Assembly (NCBI GenBank): GCA_018257865.1
Contig: JAEUBA010000042.1
Coordinates: 1-64,000, forward strand
Origin: Stereocaulon alpinum
Taxonomy: Eukaryota > Ascomycota > Lecanoromycetes > Lecanorales > Stereocaulaceae
Length of the DNA stretch: 64,000 nt
Reading direction: 5' to 3'
Within the stretch, counting starts at the first letter, position 1, and every line of letters begins with the position of its first letter. The notes under the pieces were generated by a model. That model saw only the letters and a list, made by a program, of their open reading frames with translations. It ran no database searches and was not told the origin of the DNA. A program made the translations under genes and the position numbers. Positions 1 to 10,919 of the stretch are shown piece by piece.

Positions 1-2699
1 AGTTATCTTTAAAGGTAACTACCTATTTACTACTATTAAAGCTAATAGGCTTAATAGGTCCTATAATATTACTATAAATAAATTCTATTAGGCGTATTCT
101 AAGTTTAATAAAGTCCTTATATAAGGTAGACTAATAGCAGCTTAGAATATAATATTTAATAGGTTAATTTATTTAAGAATTTCTTTAAGAAGTCTACTTT
201 AGTAGCTATATTAGGTAGCTAATCTATATTTTATTAACCTATATAACCTATACGAGCGTACTAGAGCTAGTAGATAGTATCTAGAGGTATACTATATATA
301 TTTAATATAAGTTATTACCCCTAGGGAAGTTCTAATATATAAAGGCTAAATTATTATTTAGCGATTATATTACTAAGCTTAAGGTATAAGATTATATAGC
401 TATTTTTAATAAATTTAATATAGATTCTAATATCTATTAGCTAAGAGCTTAAGAGGAGGTTTACCCCTAACTTAGGTATATAGAGGATATTATATAGTAG
501 TATATTCTTTCTTAGGTATAGAATCTTTACTATCTTATACTTAGTAAGCTTAAGCTGCACCCTACTAATTCTAGTAATTAGAGTACTAATAGTAGGCCTA
601 AAGATTATAAAGTTAAAGCGCTAGTAGAATAAGTACTATATATATCCTATATTAATAATAGTTAGGCCTAATAGATTAACTTCTAGTATTATTACTGCTA
701 TATATCTAATATTAATTATAGGGACCCTATTTATACTAGTACCTTAAATATTAAAGTCGCTATTAGCGGTAAGGGTCCTAAATATTAGCCCTTTAATAGG
801 GCTATTATTATATTTAAACTTTTATTTCTTAAACCTTTTATCCTTAGACTTAAACTTCTTAGGTTTTATTTTAGGGTAAAGCTACTAGTACTTTATAATT
901 AGATAAGTATCCTTTTACTTAAGCTTCTTATAGTAAGGGTAGTATTCTTAAGGCTTATTATTTTTAGAGTTATAGTCTTTAGTAGACTTCCTATCTATAA
1001 ATATTACTAGTTTAGAGTACTTATATTATACTTAGATTTATTATTCTTTATTAGCGGTAGCTAGGGAGACCTTATTAAAGTTAACTTTATTAGCGCTAAA
1101 TAGGGCGTAGCTTTAAATATAAGCTATTTTAAAGGTATTATAAGCTTTACTAAGTCCTAAAAGATAGAGGTAAATTAGGTATAATTCTAGTAGGGCTACT
1201 TTAGCGTTAAGCTCCTTAAGTTTAGTATTAACCTCTTAGAACTTCTAAGTATATTTAGCGATATCCTTAGAGGATTCTAAAGAGGTTAAATAGAGGTATT
1301 ATATTAATTTAATATAGATACTAGTCCCTTTAGGCTTAAAGTTTAAGGAGACTTTAGTTAGAATCTTATCTACTATAGTAAGGTTCTTTATAATTTTTTA
1401 GGTATTAAACCTAAGTTAGTTATAAATTATAATATAGGCTTTTATTTAGGTTTTAGTAGTAAAAGGCTTTAAGTTATTAAGTATAAGCTAATTATCTATC
1501 TCCTTAACCTACTAAGAGTACCTAAAGTTAGACTTTAAGATAGAGATAGAGGTAAGTAGGAAGCTCCTACTACTACTATAAGATTCTTTAGCTACTATAA
1601 TACTACTACTACTATAAGACTCTTTAGCTGCTATAATATAGGTATTTATATTTTAGAAGAGAGTTATAGGCTTTAGAGGTCTTTAAGTTAACTAAGTCTT
1701 TTAAGGACGAGCGGTAGTAGTAGTTATTTCCTTATACTATTATTTTACTAAGGGACCTAAGGGAGCCTAAGATAATATATATTTAGCTTAAAGGCTAAAG
1801 ATATTAGAATTACTAGAAGGTTCTAAGGTTAATTTACTAGCTTTAGAATTAGAGTTATAAGGAGATAGTAACTATTTTAGGGGTATATAATTAATATTAA
1901 CGTAGTTAAGAGGTAACTTATTAAATTAGATTAGGTCCTAAAGAAGGTACCGGAAGTACTTATATTTAAAGCGGTAGTATACCTAAGTAATAGTATTTAT
2001 ATACTAGATAGGGTTTAGATTAGTAGTAGATAATATTAAGTTAGAAGATAAAGAAGATAATAGATTTCTAGCTATACTAATAGCAGATATTTTATAGATA
2101 TCTCCTAAGGATTTCAACCCTAGTATTCTAGCGGCTAGGGTAATACTAGCCTCTAACTTATTAGGAAAGGTAGTAGGGGATACTAGCCTTTAGCGATAGC
2201 TAGGGATACCGGCCTTTAACTTATTAGGAAAGAAAAGAATTAAGGGGTTAGGACTTAGCCCCCCTAGTAATTAATAATTAATCGCTTTCTAAGCGTCTAA
2301 AAAGTCTTATTTTTAATATAAAATTCGATAATTCTACTTATATAGGTTAGTATTCTTACTATAGAAGCTAGATATCGCTTTTAGGGGCTTAGCTTCGGAG
2401 TTTATAGATACCTACTAAGGTACGCTAGAAGGGATTACTTAGTAGTACTTATTAGTATACTTTTCGGTAGTAATAACCCTAAAAAGAATAGAATAGCTAG
2501 GAGTTCCTAGCCTCCTCTTTTTAGTTAATTATTATCGCTGTAAGTTAATCTTATAGTATAAAGATTAAAGAGTTATTACCTAAGACTAAGTATTAGAGGT
2601 TTAGTATACGTATACGCAGCTTATATTAGAGAGGAGTTAGTAACTATTTCTAGAGGAGTGTAATTCTAAAAGAAGAGCTATTCTTATAATACCTAGCGA

Positions 2700-2714
2700 C
2701 CTAGGCTTATAACC
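2700..2714 (-). other. Primer-binding site, complementary to the initiator tRNA-Met anticodon arm
   Basis: Directly after the minus-strand LTR comes GGTTATAAGCCTAGG. Apart from G-to-A or C-to-T changes expected from RIP it matches GGTTATGAGCCC, the complement of the initiator tRNA-Met anticodon stem-loop. Copia-type elements of flies and fungi prime from such half-tRNAs. It fixes 2715-2846 as a 5' LTR and gives the element its direction. Confidence 0.65.
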
Positions 2715-2846
2715 TATTAAAATATAATAGGTAGAATACTTAATTATCTAGCTAAGTGCGACTATATAAGATATATATAAGGGTTAGGGCTAAGCCTTAG
2801 TTATTAATAACTAAGCCTTAGGATATCGAACACCCGAATTTTAATA
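2715..2846 (-). repeat. 132-bp Copia LTR, minus orientation (5' LTR)
   Basis: Read on the minus strand it begins TATTAAAATTCGGGTGTTCG and ends in TTTTAATA, consistent with TGTT...AACA ends altered by RIP. It is the reverse complement of 4360-4491 at nearly every base and has the same length. It contains the self-complementary core CTTAGTTATTAATAACTAAG, shared by both copies. Confidence 0.85.
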
Positions 2847-4491
2847 TAAATAAGGCTCTATACGGCCTGAAATAATCCCCCTAAGTATAGTATAATACCT
2901 TCGCTAGCTTTATAAACGCTAAATTAGGCGTCGTCCTATTAGAAGCTAACTTAAGTATATTTATTAACCCTAAAGATAGGACGCTAATTACCCTATATAT
3001 AGATAATTTACTAATTACAGGCCCTAGTAAGGAAGCTATTTAAAGGGTTAAAGATACCCTTAACTATTAATTCTATATAATAGATCTTAGGCTATATAGC
3101 TATTACCTAGGGATAATAGTTACTTAGAACCGCTAATAACGAACGCTACGACTAGGCTAAGAGGCCTATATTAAGAAAGTGCTTCGGGACTTTAGCCTCT
3201 AGGAATATAAAGAAACTATAACCCCTATAGAGATAACTTACTATCTTAAAAAAGCTCCTAATAGTTTCTAAGCTAACGCCTAAGACCGCCTACTATATTA
3301 GAAGGCTATTAGGTCGCTAATATATATAATACTAAGGACTTAACCTAATATTATATACCCCGTATTAGTAGTTAGTTACTATAGTATAAACCTAATATAA
3401 GCTTATTAGGGAGTAGTTAAACGAATCTTCTAATATCTTAAGTTAATAACTAAATACTAATTAACCTTCTTAGGACTAATTTAGGTACTAACGGGCTATA
3501 CTAACTCTAATTAGGCGGGAGACCGTAATACGCGCTAATCTACCTTAGGTTATATCTTTAATATAGGTAGCGGGGCTATTAGCTAGTTATCTAAGTAATA
3601 ACCTATTATAGCCCTTTCTACCTATAAGGCTAAATATATTAGTTAGACCTTAGCGTCTAGGGAAGCGGTATAGCTTTAAAACCTACTAAGGTAGCTTAAG
3701 CTTAGTAGCTAAGAACCCTAAGTAATAATTATCTATAAAGATAATTAGGGCGCGATCGCCCTTATAAAGAATCCGGAATTCTATACTTATAGTAAGTATA
3801 TTAATATATACTACTACTTTATTTAGGAGTAAGTTATAAATAGTATAATAGACCTCTACTATATACCTACTAAGTATTAAGTTACTAATAGGCTTACTAA
3901 ACCTCTCTATAAGGATAAATTTATAGAGTTCCGTAATAATTTAGGCTTAGAATATATTATCTAAGGTAGAGCTTTAGTAGGAGTAACTACTTAGATTTAG
4001 TAGGAATACCCCTAAGGATCGCGCGCGAATACGACTCTATTAGGGTAACTATACTTAGATTATCCCTAAAGCTATTATTATACTTCGTAATATCTATTAG
4101 CCCTATATACTACCTAACTAACTATTAGTAGGAAATTAGTATATATAAGATAATTATTAGAATAAAAATTTAAATAACTATATTTTACTATTTTTTTAGA
4201 AAGTTTTAGTAATAGTAGTAAAAGATAAGCTCTACTATCCTACTAAATACTAGGTATTTAGGGTAAAAAGTAGTTATAACTAGCGTATAGTAAATTAGTT
4301 GTTTTAGCGGACTATAATTTAATATATCTAGTATTCAGCGTACTATATTTAAGTAGGAGTATTAAAATTCGGGTATTTAATATCCTAAGGCTTAGTTATT
4401 AATAACTAAGGCTTAGCCCTAACCCTTATATATATCTCACACAGTCGCACTTAGCTAGATAATCAAGTATTCTACCTATTACATTTTAATA
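2847..4491 (+). mobile_element. Ty1/Copia retrotransposon, 3' part (reverse transcriptase, RNase H, 3' LTR), RIP-decayed
   Basis: From 2852 the plus strand reads KALYGLK*SP, the Copia reverse transcriptase signature with one former Gln codon now TAA. At 2996 the catalytic YVDD box reads YIDN, so the second catalytic Asp is lost (GAT to AAT). RNase H follows, with a TYKAKYI block near 3615-3635 and a DNQGAIALIKNPEF-like block near 3739-3790, and the frame ends near 3964. A purine-rich AGTAGGAG just before the LTR at 4360 is a plausible polypurine tract. The upstream gag and integrase are cut off by the minus-strand element ending at 2846. No functional product is possible. Confidence 0.85.
4360..4491 (+). 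repeat. 132-bp Copia LTR, plus orientation (3' LTR)
   Basis: It runs from TATTAAAATTCGGGTATTTA to CATTTTAATA and is the inverted partner of 2715-2846. Its position after RNase H and a purine-rich tract identifies it as the 3' LTR of the plus-strand element. Confidence 0.85.
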
Positions 4492-4494
4492 ATA

Positions 4495-4524
4495 CTTAGG
4501 ATATCGTATACTCGAATTTTAATA
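4495..4524 (-). repeat. 30-bp stub of a third LTR of the same family, minus orientation
   Basis: This segment is the reverse complement of the first 30 bases of the LTR, with a few changes. It abuts the 3' end of the plus-strand LTR after three bases. It is most simply the rest of an older LTR into which the plus-strand element inserted. Confidence 0.6.
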
Positions 4525-5892
4525 GAAGTTATAATATAGATTTAAGTTTTAGTAGTTAAAGGCGCTAGGCCGAAAAGCGTACTATTAGGGGGGAGAAGTA
4601 TAGAGGTATTCTAATTAACTGTAAACGCGGAATTGCTCCGAAAGTCGCGATAATCTATTATTAAAGAAAGATAGTAGTATCTATAGTTAATACTAGATAG
4701 CCCGTTATATCCCTTATTACTTATTCTAATATTATATTAATAGATAGAGTCGTCTTATCTCGTAAATAGAGGTTTCGCCCAAATAAACTCCAGGGTTAAC
4801 TTGAAGAAGGGTAGAGGATATCGGAAGCAAGGCTAGAGTAGCTTAGCACTCATAGGGCTACCTACTTCGTGTTAGCGGCCGGCCCTAGGGCCAGTTTACG
4901 GCGTAACCACCGCACCACAGGTCCATGCCTTAGCAAAAAAGCAGCTCGGAAGCTTTGCCCCTAGGCCACTATATGTAGGATGCTCCGGGCTGGCACCACC
5001 TAGGAGTCCATCTAGGCCTAGCCTGCAATACTTCGACGGGCTAACACCAAGCCCAACCAGCACCGGGCATCCTTGGAAGCCAGACTCCAAGCGCAGCCTT
5101 TCAGGCTATAGGAACAGGCCATGTCTTCCGTTTCACGTTGATACGAAGACACAACAGTGCTTCCATGAATATCATTTAGCTTATAAGACACATAACAGGG
5201 TATCATCTTGATCGATAAATGTGTCAGACATTCAACGGGCTGGTCTTCTGCACTCCTGACAGTGCACAGAAATGACCGCCTACCTTAACCTACGGAGAGC
5301 CTTGGCGTTGTCCGTACCCTTTAACAAGAAGATGTCTCACCATATTTGTCTCTACACTAATCTTATGCAATCCGAATAGAGTCGGTCATACTCGTAGGCT
5401 GCTGTAGTGGCCCTGTAACAATACTGTCTAGGGTACGCGCTCTAAGCGTAGCAGCAATGATGGTAAAAAGCTTGCTCTAGCCTCGAATGCTGCCCGAATG
5501 ACAGATGTATACGTCTTCATGTCCTGGGGCTCAGCGATGTTGTTTGTTCACGAGGAGAAAGCAATTCCACCCAAATGCATCACATACGTGGCTTATTTCC
5601 TCACAGCCCTCTAATTTGAAAATAGGGAACATAATGTGGATCTGAGATGTCTTGGGCAAATTTTACGTTGAAGTACCTGTTCCATTGTTAATTTGTTAGC
5701 GAGCAGCCGAGCTTGCCAAGCCGCGCTATTCATTAGCGTCATGTTCCATGTTTAGCCGCAATGTGGTATCGAGATCAACAACTCATCCGATCGAGAGTTC
5801 AACCCTAGACAGCTCGGACGGCTCCCACTTGAAATCACTGAATTGCTTGTTCAATGATTTGACCTAACTCCCAATCACGTTCTGCTCACTCG
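4525..5892. other. Intergenic; edge of the AT-rich block, then ordinary composition
   Basis: The AT-rich, RIP-like composition continues to about 4790 and then switches abruptly to ordinary base use. I see no supportable gene or repeat in the rest. Confidence 0.5.
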
Positions 5893-7155
5893 ATGGCTTT
5901 GTTACTAAGCCTCCCTCGTGAGCTTAGGGATCAAATATGGGTTCACGCTTGTGAGAGGGACTTGACCTGGTCGTCATTTGGCTACGGCTCCTCCACCAAA
6001 GCAAAGGTGTTGAAAGGCAGTGATTCCAGTCCACCACACAGCCATTTGAGGATTTGCCGACGAGCCTGCGATGAGATCACACCAATCCTTTACAGGACTG
6101 TCTGCGTGAGCCTTGTTCATCCTAATCAATTGATCCGGTGGCTCGGTAAGATAGGCGCCAGAAATAGTGCCTGTATCAGACATCTGGTAATCCGCTTCAC
6201 ATCTCTTCTACTTAAGTACAATGAAGAAAAATACGTCAAAGATCGAATGTTGGCGTGGGATGCAGCCTTACGAGCACTTCCGAAGATCCTCTCCCTAACC
6301 TTTGACTTCGAAAGAGATCCCAAAGTCAGCATGATTTGGGCGACTCTTGATGATGAAATGCTGGCTCATGACCCAGTTGTTGGCAATGAGCTCGCCATCT
6401 CCGCGACAGCTTGGGCAAAAAGGCTGCAGCCTAAACTTGATGGCGAAACCAAGGCATGGGAGTATCGGCCTGAGCTGAGTGAGCGACCTGTTACACACGC
6501 CGTATTGGCTATGGATGAAGCAATACCGCCACTGCTCCTGCAATATTTTGCTAAGCTCCTCGAACTATCGTCGAAGACATCGCTTGAACAAAACGTCACC
6601 GGTCTCCCACCAGACTTCTTTGACGAGGCGGGATTCTACCTGGCACGCACTTATTCGTTCAATGAGGACCCAGAGAATCTCTCCATTGCCATGTCATTTG
6701 GCAAACGTCCACCAAGACCCAGCTCGCCCGTTTCAAGCCTACTAGTCATGCTCGACCAACTCCCCCAGTTACTCTATCTACGTGTCGGATGCCGTAACAT
6801 TGATTCGTCTTTCCTTCTTTATCTGCCACCATCGATACGGACTCTGGACGTTGCGTTTACGGACACCGATTCCAGACGGATAGCCACTCGTCTCCGATCT
6901 ATGCGCGAGAATTGCAAAAGCCTCTTTACCGTAGCGATTGCAGTATCACCTTTGCACGATCGAGAGCTTTCGGATGGGAACGAGGAGTTATTCTTTGACC
7001 GGAATTCGGTGAGTAAAGAGGTCAGGGAAGCATGGGAACCATTCTGGAGCGCGTTGGACGAACTGAAAGTTAGCGGTCGAAAGGTATGGGAGGGCGAAGG
7101 TCCGGGTTTCCAGAGGCAGAAACTTGCTGGGACTGTGCGCCTGCCAATACGTTAG
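5893..7155 (+). CDS. Fungal protein of unknown function, F-box/2EXR-like start, 420 aa
   Basis: Single-exon reading frame of 420 residues from an ATG at 5893. The N-terminus reads LSLPRELRDQIW, the opening helix common to many ascomycete proteins annotated as F-box-like or 2EXR. These families often recruit or recognise partners, but here only the first 12 or so residues support the resemblance. The remainder is a mostly helical protein with a charged middle section. No catalytic motif, signal peptide or membrane segment is visible. It is the first gene to the right of the decayed retrotransposon block. The gene is likely real because the frame is long and uninterrupted. Its function is unknown. 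Confidence 0.75.
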   Translation: MALLLSLPRELRDQIWVHACERDLTWSSFGYGSSTKAKVLKGSDSSPPHSHLRICRRACDEITPILYRTVCVSLVHPNQLIRWLGKIGARNSACIRHLVIRFTSLLLKYNEEKYVKDRMLAWDAALRALPKILSLTFDFERDPKVSMIWATLDDEMLAHDPVVGNELAISATAWAKRLQPKLDGETKAWEYRPELSERPVTHAVLAMDEAIPPLLLQYFAKLLELSSKTSLEQNVTGLPPDFFDEAGFYLARTYSFNEDPENLSIAMSFGKRPPRPSSPVSSLLVMLDQLPQLLYLRVGCRNIDSSFLLYLPPSIRTLDVAFTDTDSRRIATRLRSMRENCKSLFTVAIAVSPLHDRELSDGNEELFFDRNSVSKEVREAWEPFWSALDELKVSGRKVWEGEGPGFQRQKLAGTVRLPIR

Positions 7156-7564
7156 CTACCGCCATGGTCGTCTTGAATTGTGGAGGAATCAAGATTTTCC
7201 ACTGATGGAGAATTTTGTCCACTCGTAATGGATCCCCCGTAAATGCAGCTAGCTACTCGTCTCAATCTCAAACCCGACTTTGTGAATATGATAACGGATA
7301 GCGAGCCAAGAGACGGCATACCGAGCAGCAATAAGGTGGTTAGTCTAGTACGCGATGAAGGCATTCAATCCAGTCGATAAGGGCAGGTGTGTAGACGCTG
7401 TCGCGGCCTGAATTAGTACGCCAAGAGCCCAACACACCAAACTCGTTGATCAAAGTCACAATTGTGACATGAGGAATTGTCATTTTCAACGCTATAGGTA
7501 AACAGGCTACCATTGTGCTAAGGAACCAGCAAAATCGCCTAGCAAGTACCACGCGGGAACAAGA
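7156..7564. other. Intergenic
   Basis: Short spacer between two plus-strand genes. I see nothing supportable in it beyond a presumed terminator and promoter. Confidence 0.4.
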
Positions 7565-8413
7565 TTGCCCTGTGTTTGCTCAAACACTGATGACTCACCA
7601 TGTACTTCACTCACTCTGCTCTCGGAATATACCAAGGTCCTTCTTGTGATCTCCCTTACAACCATATCCTCCTACTGGTCATACCTAACAACACCAGAAC
7701 GCGATCAAATCAAGCTCGAAATGCCTCAGCCCCTCAGAGAAATCAAATACGTCTTCGTCTGGTCAGAAGTAACAGCCGAAGAGCCCAAAAGCTATCAATC
7801 ATCTTCTTGTATCCGTATCCGCAACGCTGTAGACCAATCCGAAGACGATAATACCTGGCTCTGCACCGCGGACTTCAAATGGGGGCCATTCGAAGCTGAG
7901 TTCACCTGCTACTACCACCCCTCCGCAGACACGTTCTCAGACTTTGAAATGGTAGAAGATACGGGAAAAGGGGGCATGGAAAATGTCGAGGAGGTGACTA
8001 TATCCTTCCATAGGGAGCTCGATGGTGAGAGGGTCGAGACCGTGGATGACAATGGGAATCTCTTTATGTTTGTACAGATCGAGCTTGGATGGGATGTTGA
8101 TATACCATTATCTGCTGACATCTGGGGGAAAAGAGCTTTGCTGGGGGAGCGAAATGTGAAGGTTGCGAAGTTGTCGGAGAAGGAGAGAGAGAATTTGGAG
8201 CTGGATAGGTGGGATGAGGAGCAGCGTAATGCTCACTTTGCATTGGTGGCGGAGCTTGAAAGAAAGGTTTCGAAGCTGGACAAGGTAGAGGAAGGACTCC
8301 AGGACGAACTTCTATCAGAGGTGGAAGGGAATGGCTGGGAGCAGGGAGGAAACGGTTGGGAGCAAGGATGGCATGGTGGCGAGAACCAAGAGCCGGATGT
8401 CGGCAGGTGGTAG
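7565..8413 (+). CDS. Hypothetical acidic protein, up to 282 aa (start probably 7721)
   Basis: Open frame of 282 codons. A better start may be the Met at 7721 (MPQPLREIKYVFVWS), giving 230 residues, because the preceding 52 codons are less protein-like. The centre is rich in Asp and Glu with a beta-like pattern (TWLCTADFKWGPFEAEF). A charged, probably coiled-coil stretch follows (LSEKERENLELDRWDEEQ), then a Gly/Trp-rich tail in which NGWEQG occurs twice. I do not recognise the family. No signal peptide or catalytic motif is visible. The codon pattern and length favour a real gene. Confidence 0.6.
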   Translation: MPCVCSNTDDSPCTSLTLLSEYTKVLLVISLTTISSYWSYLTTPERDQIKLEMPQPLREIKYVFVWSEVTAEEPKSYQSSSCIRIRNAVDQSEDDNTWLCTADFKWGPFEAEFTCYYHPSADTFSDFEMVEDTGKGGMENVEEVTISFHRELDGERVETVDDNGNLFMFVQIELGWDVDIPLSADIWGKRALLGERNVKVAKLSEKERENLELDRWDEEQRNAHFALVAELERKVSKLDKVEEGLQDELLSEVEGNGWEQGGNGWEQGWHGGENQEPDVGRW

Positions 8414-10919
8414 ATCGATCTTGCACTGGCGCACCAATGTTTGTTTGGAATTTCGATATTTTGCAGTGATAGAAAGATTGAGCCTAGGAGCTCTCAAATT
8501 CAGGTCTCCAACATTTCGTTCCACTACATCTCCCTACTATATCTTCTTACAATTTGCCCGCAGACCATAGAAAGGTTATATTGAGCGGCCGCTGCAGGAT
8601 TAGATAAAGACTTATTGCTTGCTGGAGGTGTATTAACTGCCACAATTGCGCGCGAAATTTGACAAGTTTGATGCGTGATAGAAGACTATTGTGAACACGG
8701 AGACAATAGGGGGGCCTTCGGTATCTCAAAGCCTGTCATAATAGCTGTACGATGAGCACGAAGGCATCGATCCTCGATATGATTCACGAGACAGAGAGAG
8801 CACGAGGATGTCGCTCGGTGTGCCTAATCCTAGGGGATGAGATGTCAAAACCTAAGGAAACCTGTCAATATACTGCAAGAGGTGGAGAGTGTAGCTTTGG
8901 TAATACAAATGACTTCCGACCCTTTTGTTGCAAGTAAAAGGATAACAGCTAAACTTCTCAATACGATCTGTTACCGTAGCTTGTAAGACGTGTGAGATGT
9001 CCAAGTCGACGTCGCGTAGTAGTTTGTGAACAAAAGATTGTCACTGGCTGAGTACACCTCACCTTTGGTTTACCTTTACCATTACTCCGCTTTGTTGATC
9101 TACTATGAAGATGTACCAAGACAATAATTGGTCTTGGTCACCATGTGAACTGCTCCGTGGACACAGAAGAGTTCACAACAATCTTACTACAGGAACATGG
9201 CTACCCATAAGCGATCTTGGAACAACAGCAAAGATCAGCGAGGCCTCCAACAATGGATTATCATTGTGATCAGATTTCGAGAAAACCGAAGATGTGGTCG
9301 AATGAACTGCGGCCTCGGATCGATCTACAAAGTCCAGGTACATAATCAAGTCCTAGAGCTGGTAGGGATATAGTCGACGACCCTGCGAGTCCCTTCATGT
9401 CGGCACAGCTTCATGCAAGGTCTGTCTAAGGCCGCGAGAAAAGCATAGACACAGACGATGAAGCTGCGACGCCCCTATTGATCTCAGCACATGTTCGCAG
9501 AACAATTTCGGTGAGGCTTTTTGATATTTCTTACACTGCAAAAACAGGTCTGAAGCTTAGATGACGGTCCCACGAGGACTCCGCCAATGGCTACGGGAGG
9601 CCGGGTACCATTGGTGTTGTGAAACCTATTTCCCTCAATCTGTGTTCGAGGAATCTGTAGGCCATATCCACCAAAAGCCTGCTCCACGTCATAGGCTATC
9701 TGCGAGCAAGAAATCCGACGTCAATGGTTCATACGTGCCAAAGGTCAAGCTGAAGATTGCAAATATCCATTGATGGCGTACTTAAAAGTACAGCCCAGGT
9801 GCTGCGACTTTCGGGAGTGCACCTCGAATCTTATCACTTACAACGACATGCAAAGTACCTGCAACAAGAACCAGAAACGAGAATCTCAAAGACCACGCTT
9901 GCTTCGCGAAAGATGTATCCCTAACACTGAAGGCATCTAGTTTTACTTTGTGTGCTCAATCGTGAAGATGCTATACCTGCAGAAAACCTCACCTGTAGCG
10001 AACGCGGACGCATATACTCCGTAAGCAGTTGCTATCTTCAAACTCGTCACTCAAGCAACCCAGCTACAGACATCGTTACTTTGGTAGGACCGAGCGTCTA
10101 TGGTGCTACCTATAATGCATCTTCGACTATAGCCGGACTGCAATGTCCAGGGACCTTCGGGCAAGTGACTTCTGTGGACATCTTCACCGTTATGGAGAAA
10201 TTTTGGACGCTGTAGCGACTAGCATTGCATAAGACTTGCCCGTAAAAGGAAGCTCTCGGCCCTCTCGGAGCACCTCTGGGTCTGCATCTGCGACTAGATC
10301 ATGAGCTTGTATCGCAAGAATGTTCTTAACATTGCAAGAGAATAAAGGACAGGACCGAGGACAATCACTTTGGACGCATTAGTGCCCCGTATGCGAGTCG
10401 CACTCGCAATCTGGGAATTTGGAGGTACCTGTGTTGAACTTCGTACATTCTTACACGGACCGTTGTAAGAGACGAATCAAGCTATCGAACGAAGGTTCGT
10501 GTATACCGCGACTCGTGCCTATCTTGCTCGGAACTCTCAATTGCCAGACCCTTCTGAATGCGAAGCACTTGAATGGGCGTGGAGTGCCTGACCGAAAACC
10601 TGCCACTTGAGACTGAGGGAATATATTTTGGGACATGCGATGGTATTCCGTTAGAGCGAGGAGCTTGACGTGGGAATTAAGCGAAACCAGATATTGCCCA
10701 GCAACAGCAGGCCGACGCGGAAGTCTATGGCCCTGTAGATTTGTCTGTTTGCTCGGCTGTCCCGTGACGATTGCTACTCCCTCGATGCTATGAATCTCAC
10801 TTATGACTCCGCAAGAGACTCAGAATATTATCTTTGCAACGTCAGGTGCCTAGGGTCAGCTTTTGATGCGGTCTCGGTGACAATGAGATGTGTTCCAATT
10901 CTTGCAACTCTGCACGCGT
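8414..10919. other. Gene-poor stretch with only short open frames
   Basis: Apart from the small Cys-rich frame at 8752-8937, only unrelated short frames occur (for example 9561-9773, 9952-10215 and 10419-10610), none with recognisable family sequence. It could hold a degraded gene or none. Confidence 0.4.
8752..8937 (+). CDS. Small Cys-rich open frame, 61 aa (doubtful)
   Basis: The frame has six cysteines in the last 42 residues and ends in FCCK, a pattern seen in small secreted disulphide-rich fungal proteins. It has no signal peptide of its own. If it is real it would need an upstream exon supplying one, and I could not find a convincing splice pair. It may equally be chance. Confidence 0.25.
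   Translation: MSTKASILDMIHETERARGCRSVCLILGDEMSKPKETCQYTARGGECSFGNTNDFRPFCCK

Larger units (their letters stand above)
1..2846 (-). mobile_element. Ty1/Copia retrotransposon, 5' part, RIP-decayed, truncated by the window edge
   Basis: On the minus strand the order is LTR (2846-2715), a primer-binding site, a long gag-like stretch, a probable retroviral-type zinc knuckle (about 945-888, its Cys codons mostly turned to Tyr), and a protease/pre-integrase stretch at about 490-450 that reads NILYIPKLGVNLL. That last motif is typical of Copia polyproteins just before integrase. Integrase and later domains would lie beyond base 1. All frames are riddled with TAA/TAG stops, CpA is rare and TpA abundant, as expected of RIP. 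The element starts inside the reverse transcriptase of another Copia copy, so it is the younger insertion. The Copia assignment is firm. The zinc-knuckle call is weaker because its spacing is imperfect. No coding capacity remains. Confidence 0.8.
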
